From positions 1 to 8,674 of the forward strand of contig JAEXGX010000138.1 of the NCBI GenBank assembly GCA_023450535.1: DNA of 8,674 nucleotides, given 5' to 3'. Position 1 is the stretch's first letter. Each line of letters starts with the position of its first letter. Source of the DNA: Pseudomonadota bacterium (lineage in GTDB: Bacteria > Desulfobacterota > Desulfovibrionia > Desulfovibrionales > Desulfovibrionaceae). This document shows, piece by piece, positions 1-4,615 of the stretch. Position numbers and translations under genes: made by a program. Below the pieces are notes generated by a model, which had not been told where the DNA came from, made no database searches, and saw only the letters and a program-made list of their open reading frames with translations.

Positions 1-298
1 TGACGAAGGCGTCTTCCTCATGCAGAACAGCGCCGAATTTGCACAGTTCGGCGCATTTGCCGCAGTGAACACAGTGTTCACGGTCGATCACGGCCTCATT
101 GCCGGAAATGAAGGCCTCTCGGCGGCGGGGCACAGGAGAAAGAAGGATGTGCAGATCCGGCGCGTCCACATCGAGATCGCAGATGACCGCGCCGTGCCCT
201 GTTCCTTCGGCCCCGCCGGACGCCAGATGCGCGAGAGCCGCACACACGGAGGTTTTCCCCGTGCCGCCCTTGCCGCTGATCACGACGATTTCACGCAT
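1..298 (-). CDS. MinD-family P-loop ATPase with inserted ferredoxin domain (partial, N-terminal 99 residues)
   Basis: The N-terminal part of a MinD/ParA-superfamily ATPase carrying an inserted iron-sulfur domain; the reading frame is open to the left edge, so the C-terminal two thirds are missing. A deviant Walker A, SGKGGTGKTS, lies at residues 8-17, followed by the DLDVDAPDLH strand typical of this family (41-50). A first [4Fe-4S] motif CxxCxxCxxxC uses C76, C79, C82 and C86; a second cluster motif is expected just beyond the edge. The ATG at 298 is preceded by AAGGAGG inside the end of the upstream gene, and the two genes overlap by 8 nt (291-298), so translational coupling is likely. It pairs with a same-family ATPase immediately upstream. 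In D. vulgaris such a pair belongs to the ORP protein complex. The role in cluster assembly or cell-division positioning is known only from that relative and is inferred here. Confidence 0.9.
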   Translation of the reverse strand, partial: MREIVVISGKGGTGKTSVCAALAHLASGGAEGTGHGAVICDLDVDAPDLHILLSPVPRRREAFISGNEAVIDREHCVHCGKCAELCKFGAVLHEEDAFV

Positions 299-1190
299 GA
301 GTTCCTCCTTGTCCGGCCAGTTGCACAAGCCTCGCGGCCAGTGCGCGGAAACGTTTTTCCCAGGCGGGAGAGGTTCGGGCGACAAGTCCGCCTCCGGCGT
401 ATTGTTCCGCCGCCGCGCGGTCAAAGGGCAGTTCGGCCAGCAGGGAGAGCTTTTGTTCCGCACACCAGGCGCGCAACGCGGCGTCTCCCGCTTCGTTTCC
501 TTCCATGCCGGAACGGTTCATAACTACGGCAAGAGCCGCGCCACTGCGCGCAAAAGCCGCATGGGCCAGCTTGAAATCATGAAGGCCGAAGGACGTGGGT
601 TCTGCCACCAGTACTACCATGTCCGCCTGTCCGGCTACGGTCATGGCCGGGCAGCTTACGCCTGGAGGCGAATCGAGCAGGGCATCCTCATCGCTTTGGG
701 CCAGCATGGAGTCAAGCCGGGTCAGCAGTTCCCGCAACAAGGGAGGGGTCATGGCCTCGCCGATGCGCGTCCGGCCCATCAGGAAGCGCATCCGCCCCCC
801 GGCAGCAGCAAAACTTCCTTCCTCCAGTACGCCCAATTCGCGCTGGCCGGTGGACAGCGCCCCTTCTTCGGGACAGACCGCGAAGCATCCGCCGCAACTG
901 TGGCACATATCCGGAAAAATCAGCACCTTTTTGCCGAAGCGGGCAATGGCCCGATAGCGGCAGATTTCCTTGCAGGCTCCGCAGGCAGTGCATTTTTCAG
1001 CATTCAGCACCGGCACGTCCAGGGTGATATCAGTACGTTCCGGCAGTTCGGGCGCGAGAAAGAGATGCAGATTGGGCGCTTCCACGTCGCAGTCTGCGGC
1101 TATGGCCGGGCGCGGCCATAGCGCGGCCAGCGAGGCCGTCACCGTGGTTTTGCCCGCTCCTCCTTTTCCGCTGGCGAATACAATGCGCAT
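291..1190 (-). CDS. MinD-family P-loop ATPase with inserted 2x[4Fe-4S] ferredoxin domain (ORP-complex type)
   Basis: A 299-residue cytoplasmic ATPase of the MinD/ParA superfamily containing a bacterial-ferredoxin insert. Walker A is ASGKGGAGKTT (6-16), followed by ADCDVEAPN (32-40). Two cluster-binding motifs follow: C67/C70/C73/C77 and C96/C99/C102/C106, the second ending in CP as in 2[4Fe-4S] ferredoxins. The Walker B/switch II segment is LLDSPPG (171-177). The frame is open up to 1304, but I chose the ATG at 1190 because the protein then begins MRIVFASGKGG like its relatives and has AAGGAA a few bases upstream. The extra 38 codons would encode a basic, unconserved leader that overlaps the upstream gene. 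It sits between the DUF134-ORP gene (64-nt gap) and a second ATPase (8-nt overlap), so the three are probably one operon. The likely job is nucleotide-dependent handling of Fe-S or other metal-sulfur clusters in the ORP complex; this is inferred from the D. vulgaris locus. Confidence 0.93.
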   Translation of the reverse strand: MRIVFASGKGGAGKTTVTASLAALWPRPAIAADCDVEAPNLHLFLAPELPERTDITLDVPVLNAEKCTACGACKEICRYRAIARFGKKVLIFPDMCHSCGGCFAVCPEEGALSTGQRELGVLEEGSFAAAGGRMRFLMGRTRIGEAMTPPLLRELLTRLDSMLAQSDEDALLDSPPGVSCPAMTVAGQADMVVLVAEPTSFGLHDFKLAHAAFARSGAALAVVMNRSGMEGNEAGDAALRAWCAEQKLSLLAELPFDRAAAEQYAGGGLVARTSPAWEKRFRALAARLVQLAGQGGTHA

Positions 1191-1208
1191 GAAATTTCCT
1201 TGTGGTTG

Positions 1209-1239
1209 GAAACGCGGATTGCTTGGAAAGCCGCGTTTC
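1209..1239 (-). other. Intercistronic hairpin between DUF134-orp and the ATPase gene
   Basis: A perfect 9-bp inverted repeat, gaaacgcgg (1209-1217) and ccgcgtttc (1231-1239), with a 13-nt loop, fills the 64-nt gap between the two genes. On the minus strand it is not followed by a T tract, so I do not read it as an intrinsic terminator. An mRNA-processing or stability element that sets the orp to ATPase ratio is possible, but that is inference. Confidence 0.5.
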
Positions 1240-1254
1240 GTGTCCGGGGCAGAT

Positions 1255-1947
1255 TTAATGGCGGCCTTCCTCGTTCGGTGCGTCGGCTGCGGTAACGCTG
1301 CCACTGCGGAACAGTTCCACGGCTTCGCCCACAGTACGGCCGTCGAGGTTCTGGCAAATCTGGATGCCCGCCGCCTTCAGCGCTTCAAAGGCTTTCGGGC
1401 CGACATAACCGCTGAGCACCACGTCCGCACCCGCATCGGCCACGCGTTGCGCGGTTTCGATGCCCGCGCCCTGCGCCAGCACCTGCGAGGAGCCGTTGTC
1501 CAGATACGTGGTGCCCTGAGTTTCGGAATCTATAAGCACGAATCCGGCAGCCCGGCCGAAGCGCGGGTCTACCAGAGAATCGAGGCCGGGGCCTTCACTG
1601 GAGACTGCAATTTTCATAGGTCTGTGCTCCTTGGGGAAGATGATGTCGTTGGGTCGGGAGCGCACGTTGGCGCTTTCGGCAATACGCAGAGCGTGCCCGT
1701 GCACCAGAGCTTCAGCCACGGCCCGCCGGGCTTCCGTTAGTACACGGCCGAAGGTGTGCCGGGAAACACCCATGAGTTCCGCGCCCTGTTCCGTGGTCAT
1801 GCCCTCCAGGTCGGCAAGGCGCATGGCCTCCAGGCCGTCCACGGGCAGATCGACCACGGGCAGATCGCGCATGATCACGCCACAGGGCTTGAACAGGCGC
1901 ACGCGGGGATCTCGTTCGATGAAGCGGCAACATCTTGGTCTGGGCAT
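1255..1947 (-). CDS. orp: DUF134 (UPF0251) helix-turn-helix domain fused to orange protein (ORP/NifX-like) domain
   Basis: A 230-residue two-domain protein. Residues 1 to about 100 match DUF134/UPF0251: it begins MPRPRCCRFI, has the FKPCG segment (19-23), a V-D-L-P-V-D-G-L-E-A-M-R-L-A-D turn, and a sigma-region-4-like helix-turn-helix around 50-72 (TTEQGAELMGVSRHTFGRVL). Residues 111-230 match the dinitrogenase Fe-Mo-cofactor-binding family (NifX/ORP): MKIAVSSEGPGLDS, then DPRFGRAAGFVLID, GAGIETAQ and a glycine-rich GYVGPKAFEAL segment. D. gigas ORP holds an S2MoS2CuS2MoS2 cluster noncovalently, and the single Cys in this domain (C198) fits noncovalent binding. The ORP part alone (120 aa) is the size of free-standing ORP and has its own ribosome binding site (see 1615-1632). 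The start at 1947 is supported by the conserved DUF134 N-terminus, although its upstream GAGAAG is a weak Shine-Dalgarno. It lies divergent to mrp and first in an apparent operon with two ferredoxin-MinD ATPases. It may act as a metal-responsive regulator, a structural ORP, or both; this is inference. Confidence 0.88.
   Translation of the reverse strand: MPRPRCCRFIERDPRVRLFKPCGVIMRDLPVVDLPVDGLEAMRLADLEGMTTEQGAELMGVSRHTFGRVLTEARRAVAEALVHGHALRIAESANVRSRPNDIIFPKEHRPMKIAVSSEGPGLDSLVDPRFGRAAGFVLIDSETQGTTYLDNGSSQVLAQGAGIETAQRVADAGADVVLSGYVGPKAFEALKAAGIQICQNLDGRTVGEAVELFRSGSVTAADAPNEEGRH
1615..1632 (-). promoter_or_regulatory. Internal ribosome binding site and ATG for a free-standing ORP
   Basis: On the minus strand AAGGAG (1632-1627) lies 9 nt before an in-frame ATG (1617-1615) that begins MKIAVSSEG, the usual start of free-standing ORP/NifX-family proteins. 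It would yield a 120-residue product (1255-1617). The Shine-Dalgarno codes for K-E-H in the linker of the long protein and is a better match than the one before the first ATG. This suggests either dual translation or a recent loss of the stop codon between two genes. Confidence 0.6.
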
Positions 1948-1971
1948 GGGCTTCTCGGTTACGGTTTGGGT

Positions 1972-1993
1972 AGGCAGAGATTCCTCTCTGTCT
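1972..1993. repeat. 22-nt palindrome, copy A (near the orp start)
   Basis: Arms aggcagaga (1972-1980) and tctctgtct (1985-1993) form a 9-bp stem with one G-U pair around loop ttcc. It differs from copy B at 2 of 22 positions. Its near edge is about 25 nt upstream of the DUF134-orp ATG, so it lies within the probable 5' leader or at the promoter. Confidence 0.65.
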
Positions 1994-2004
1994 TAGACTG
2001 ATAA

Positions 2005-2045
2005 CAAACCCCGCTTCGCGGAGTTTGCGCCGTCTAAGTCGCAAA
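2005..2045 (-). other. Mutually exclusive hairpins in the putative orp leader
   Basis: The gtttg/tttgcg segment at 2023-2029 can pair with caaac at 2005-2009 (the stem continues with ccgc/gcgg and one mismatch, loop ttc), or with cgcaaa at 2040-2045 (perfect 6 bp). Both cannot form at once. If transcription of orp begins upstream of 2045, the RNA could switch between the two folds. No T tract follows, so a classical attenuator is not indicated. Confidence 0.35.
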
Positions 2046-2141
2046 GCGGCTTGACGGAAAGGCATAAAACTCAGTCGATTACGGCGCGGCGAAGCCGTGG
2101 CCTGCTCCTGATTTTTGGTACTGCTGACTTTATCAGCAGCC

Positions 2142-2167
2142 TCAGACAGAGAATCCTCTCTGTCTGA
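2142..2167. repeat. Perfect 11-bp palindrome, copy B
   Basis: Arms tcagacagaga (2142-2152) and tctctgtctga (2157-2167) are perfectly complementary around loop atcc. It is the better-preserved copy of the palindrome at 1972-1993 and lies about 145 nt upstream of the mrp ATG. It could be an operator or activator site, or the end of a mobile-type repeat. No T tract follows on either strand. Confidence 0.7.
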
Positions 2168-2312
2168 TTATGTTTTGCTCTTTTGAGCATAATACCTCTG
2201 GCGTAAAGATCAAGCCCCAGGTGAAAGTTTTTCGTATTTTTTTCATCCTCCTGCTTGACTCCTTCCCCTGATCCGGCGCAAATGAATACACTTATCTGCA
2301 AAGGAGACAGAC

Positions 2313-3179
2313 ATGTCCGAATGTTCCGGTCAGCAGGGTCATGCGTCCATCCCCATGACTCATAACTATCAACTTAAGGTCATTGCCGAGAATTTGTCCG
2401 GCGTGAAGCACAAGATTTTCGTCATGAGCGGCAAGGGTGGCGTGGGCAAGAGTTCCGTCACCGTAAATCTGGCTGTGGCGCTTGCCATGCGCGGCAACAA
2501 GGTGGGAATTCTGGATGTGGACATCCACGGCCCCAGCGTACCGCATCTGCTGGGCTGCGAGGGGCAGGTGCTCGCGGATGATACGGGCAAGCTGCTCCCG
2601 GTGCGCTGTCCTGTGCCCGATGAACCTGCCGGGGGGGAGCTTTCCTATATTTCCATTGAATCTTTTCTGCCGGATAAGGACAGCGCCGTGATCTGGCGCG
2701 GCCCCAAGAAGACCTCGGCGATCCAGCAGTTCCTGTCCGACGTGAGGTGGGGCGCTCTGGATTATCTGGTCATTGATTCCCCTCCCGGAACCGGCGACGA
2801 ACACATGACCATTATGGATTGCATCCCCGACGCGCAGTGCGTGGTGGTTACCACTCCGCAGGAGATTTCGCTGGCAGACGTGCGCAAGGCGCTGGATTTT
2901 TTACAACTGGTCAAGGCTCCCGTGCTCGGCATTGTGGAGAACATGAGCGGCTTGGCCTGCCCTCACTGCGGCAAAGAGATCAATCTGTTCAAGAAGGGCG
3001 GCGGCGAAGAACTGGCGAAACAGGATGAACTGGCCTTTTTGGGAGCGATTCCGCTGGACCCGGCTACCGTGGTGGCGGCCGACCTCGGCAAACCCATTGT
3101 GGCGCTGGATACGGACAGCGCAGCTAAGGCGGCCTTCCTTCGCCTGGCGGACTCCGTGACAACGATTCTTAATAAATAA
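2313..3179 (+). CDS. mrp: Mrp/NBP35-family iron-sulfur cluster carrier ATPase
   Basis: A 288-residue cytoplasmic P-loop protein of the Mrp/NBP35/ApbC family, which binds a [4Fe-4S] cluster at a dimer interface and passes it to apo-proteins. Visible motifs are Walker A MSGKGGVGKSS (38-48), LDVDIHGPS (67-75), IDSPPGTGDEH (154-164), TTPQEISLADV (180-190), ENMSG (209-213) and the cluster-ligating CPHCG with C216 and C219. The N-terminus has a single Cys (C4), not the four-cysteine ferredoxin motif of eukaryotic Nbp35. The start has a strong AAAGGAG 8 nt upstream. It is divergent from DUF134-orp, the arrangement reported for the ORP locus of D. vulgaris. There, as I recall, the Mrp carries a C-terminal ORP domain (MrpORP); this one ends at NK right after the ATPase domain and has no such extension. 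The next gene downstream, 87 nt away on the same strand, is a lipid enzyme, so co-transcription is uncertain. Confidence 0.95.
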   Translation: MSECSGQQGHASIPMTHNYQLKVIAENLSGVKHKIFVMSGKGGVGKSSVTVNLAVALAMRGNKVGILDVDIHGPSVPHLLGCEGQVLADDTGKLLPVRCPVPDEPAGGELSYISIESFLPDKDSAVIWRGPKKTSAIQQFLSDVRWGALDYLVIDSPPGTGDEHMTIMDCIPDAQCVVVTTPQEISLADVRKALDFLQLVKAPVLGIVENMSGLACPHCGKEINLFKKGGGEELAKQDELAFLGAIPLDPATVVAADLGKPIVALDTDSAAKAAFLRLADSVTTILNK

Positions 3180-3183
3180 CGGA

Positions 3184-3212
3184 TGGAGCGTTTTAAACTT
3201 GAAATGCTCCAC
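3184..3212. repeat. Intergenic palindromic repeat, copy 1 (after mrp)
   Basis: Arms tggagcgttt (3184-3193) and aaatgctcca (3202-3211) form a 10-bp stem with one G-U pair. A second hairpin, gctcca (3219-3224) with tggagc (3231-3236), follows, and the four hexamers can pair in alternative ways. The 29 nt align with 7786-7814 at about 21 positions. It begins 5 nt after the mrp stop but lacks a T tract. Confidence 0.55.
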
Positions 3213-3266
3213 GGAATTGCTCCAATCGAGTGGAGCACGAGACTCATCGCTCAAACGGGAGGGCAT

Positions 3267-3962
3267 ATGCACCCGGATCAGGACGAGGGGCCGGAGAGAG
3301 AACCAAACGTGCAGGAGGCTGAGGCCGCGAGGCGCAGGCCCATCCGGTCACGCGATACCGGATGGGCGCGCGCCGTTGCAGCGCTGCTGCGCAAGCGGAG
3401 GGTTGCGCCTAATACGATATCCCTCGCCTCCATGGGCTTCTCCGCATTGGCCGGGCTGTGCTTCGCCTTTGCTCCGGATCATGTGTGCTTGTGGCTGGCC
3501 GGAGCCTTGCTGGTGCAGGGGCGGCTGCTGTGCAACCTGTTTGACGGTATGGTCGCCATTGAGGGCGCTTGCGGATCGCCCGTCGGCGAATTGTTCAATG
3601 ATTTGCCGGATCGCGTTTCCGATACGTTCATTTTGATCGGCTTTGGCTGGGGGTTGCCCGGCTGGTGGGTGCTGCTTGGCCTGGCTGCCGCCTTGTGCGC
3701 CATGTTTACCGCCTATGTTCGGGTGCTTGGCGCGGCGTGCGGCCTGCCGCCGTGTTTCATCGGCCCCATGGCAAAGCAGCATCGCATGGCATTGATTACG
3801 GCGGGAGCAGTCGCTCTGACCTTTTTGCCCACCGTTGCCAGCGCGCCCTTATCCGGCCTTGTGCTAAGCTGCATTATATTGGGCTGTGCCGTGACGGTGT
3901 TTCGCCGCCTGCGCGTGCTTGCGGAAGGATTACGCGCGGGAACCGACAAGGCGGGCGCATGA
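3267..3962 (+). CDS. CDP-alcohol phosphatidyltransferase family protein with a divergent active-site motif
   Basis: A 231-residue membrane enzyme of the family that transfers a phosphatidyl group from CDP-diacylglycerol to an alcohol. The family signature D-x2-D-G-x2-A-R-x8-G-x3-D-x3-D appears as N90-LF-D93-G94-MV-A97-I98, then G107-ELF-N111-DLP-D115. The first and third Asp are therefore Asn and the Arg is Ile, while D93, G94, G107 and D115 are kept. Around it are RVAPNTIS (45-52) and several hydrophobic segments (about 55-70, 76-90, 120-150, 175-210). An in-frame ATG at 3183 exists, but I chose 3267 because it has GGGAGG just upstream while 3183 has no Shine-Dalgarno. The residues between are poorly conserved in character, and the stretch overlaps the palindromic repeat. 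It overlaps the acyltransferase gene by ATGA. Neighbours resemble ynbAB-type lipid clusters; the alcohol acceptor is unknown. Confidence 0.85.
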   Translation: MHPDQDEGPEREPNVQEAEAARRRPIRSRDTGWARAVAALLRKRRVAPNTISLASMGFSALAGLCFAFAPDHVCLWLAGALLVQGRLLCNLFDGMVAIEGACGSPVGELFNDLPDRVSDTFILIGFGWGLPGWWVLLGLAAALCAMFTAYVRVLGAACGLPPCFIGPMAKQHRMALITAGAVALTFLPTVASAPLSGLVLSCIILGCAVTVFRRLRVLAEGLRAGTDKAGA

Positions 3963-4615
3963 AGCTCCTCTCTGAAATTGCGGCCTACCTCCTGCGCCTG
4001 ATATTGACCGGACTGTGCCGTCTGTGGACGGGCGTTCGCATCCGCTGGGAGGGCTGCTCTCCCGCTCCTTTGCCCCGCATCTATTTTGCCAATCACTCCA
4101 GCCACCTGGATGGGCTGGTCATCTGGACGGGGCTGCCGTCGGAACTGCGGGAACGCACCAGTCTGGTGGCGGCCAAAGATTATTGGGAGTGCACTCCTCT
4201 GCGGCGCTGGCTGACGAGCCGGGTTTTTCGCACCGTTCTGGTGGATAGGGGAAGGGCGCCCGAAGGAAGGAGCGACGGAGCAAGGCGGCATCCGCTGGAT
4301 GAACTGATTTCCGTCCTGCGGCGAGGGGAATCTCTTATCCTGTTTCCTGAAGGGACACGCCATGCCGGAGAGGAGATGCTGCCTTTCAAATCCGGTCTGT
4401 ATCATCTGACGAAGATGTGCCCCGAAGCGGAGTTGGTCCCCGTATATCTGGACAATTTTTATCGGGTGTTGCCCAAGGGCTGCCGTCTGATGGTGCCGAT
4501 TCTCTGTTCGGTCACCATCGGCGCGCCGTTGCGGCTGGAAGCGGGAGAAACCCGCCGGGATTTTTTGGATCGGATGAAAGAGGCGCTGGAGCGGCTGAAG
4601 GCGGGGAATGCATGA
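3959..4615 (+). CDS. 1-acyl-sn-glycerol-3-phosphate acyltransferase family protein (PlsC-like)
   Basis: A 218-residue membrane-associated acyltransferase of the PlsC/LPLAT family, which moves an acyl chain onto a lysophospholipid such as lysophosphatidic acid. Motif I is NHSSHLD (N45-D51), with His and Asp as the catalytic pair. The substrate-binding motif FPEGTR lies at 129-134, followed by PFKSGLYHL and PVYLDN (161-166). A hydrophobic N-terminus (about 4-24) could anchor it to the inner membrane. The frame is open further upstream to 3665, but the ATG at 3959 overlaps the stop of the upstream gene by ATGA and gives a normal-length protein. It lies between a CDP-alcohol phosphatidyltransferase and a CdsA-type enzyme, so it plausibly supplies phosphatidate to the latter. 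It may be an accessory copy; whether it is the housekeeping PlsC cannot be told from this window. Confidence 0.9.
   Translation: MKLLSEIAAYLLRLILTGLCRLWTGVRIRWEGCSPAPLPRIYFANHSSHLDGLVIWTGLPSELRERTSLVAAKDYWECTPLRRWLTSRVFRTVLVDRGRAPEGRSDGARRHPLDELISVLRRGESLILFPEGTRHAGEEMLPFKSGLYHLTKMCPEAELVPVYLDNFYRVLPKGCRLMVPILCSVTIGAPLRLEAGETRRDFLDRMKEALERLKAGNA

Larger units (their letters stand above)
1971..2167. repeat. Roughly 197-nt MITE-like segment with imperfect terminal inverted repeats
   Basis: The left end reads inward TCTCTGTCT-TAGACTG-ATAA after its palindrome. The right end, read inward on the other strand, gives TCTCTGTCT-GAGGCTG-CTG-ATAA, so the ends are inverted repeats of about 25-30 nt with one 3-nt indel. 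The interior holds more hairpins: caaac/gtttg with ccgc/gcgg (2005-2027), cttagac (1992-1998) with gtctaag (2032-2038), and ctgctga (2121-2127) with tcagcag (2133-2139). There is no convincing coding capacity. I see no clear target-site duplication, so insertion is not proven; a regulatory region with paired palindromes is the alternative. Confidence 0.45.
1948..2312. promoter_or_regulatory. Divergent control region between DUF134-orp and mrp
   Basis: This 365-nt region must carry both divergent promoters. It contains hairpin-rich repeated DNA at 1971-2167, an AT-rich stretch with CATAAT-like hexamers facing both ways (2167-2194), and a T-rich stretch at 2227-2244 just upstream of mrp. A TTGACT hexamer at 2254-2259 has no good -10 partner. 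I found no sequence with the GG/GC spacing of a sigma-54 promoter on either strand, although the D. vulgaris orp operons are reported to be sigma-54 dependent. The only conspicuous pair of possible operators is the two copies of the palindrome described separately. Confidence 0.45.

Noticed and set aside
65..81. Palindrome gtgaacac-a-gtgttcac
   Set aside because: It lies inside the ferredoxin motif of the partial ATPase and arises from the repeated His-Cys codons; no regulatory meaning is supported.
99..1121. Long plus-strand open frame (340 codons) opposite the two ATPase genes
   Set aside because: It is antisense to two clearly recognised ATPases, lacks domain character, and is explained by GC-rich codon bias on the minus strand.
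2199..2215. TGGC...AAGC sequence considered as a sigma-54 promoter upstream of mrp
   Set aside because: The GG to GC distance is 14 nt instead of the required 12, and the TTGC box is not matched.
2071..2301. Minus-strand 76-codon frame in the divergent region
   Set aside because: It runs through the hairpin repeats, has no convincing ribosome binding site, and shows no conserved features.
3183..3266. Upstream in-frame ATG giving a 28-residue longer phosphatidyltransferase
   Set aside because: No Shine-Dalgarno precedes it, and the stretch coincides with an intergenic palindromic repeat; the ATG at 3267 has a good site.
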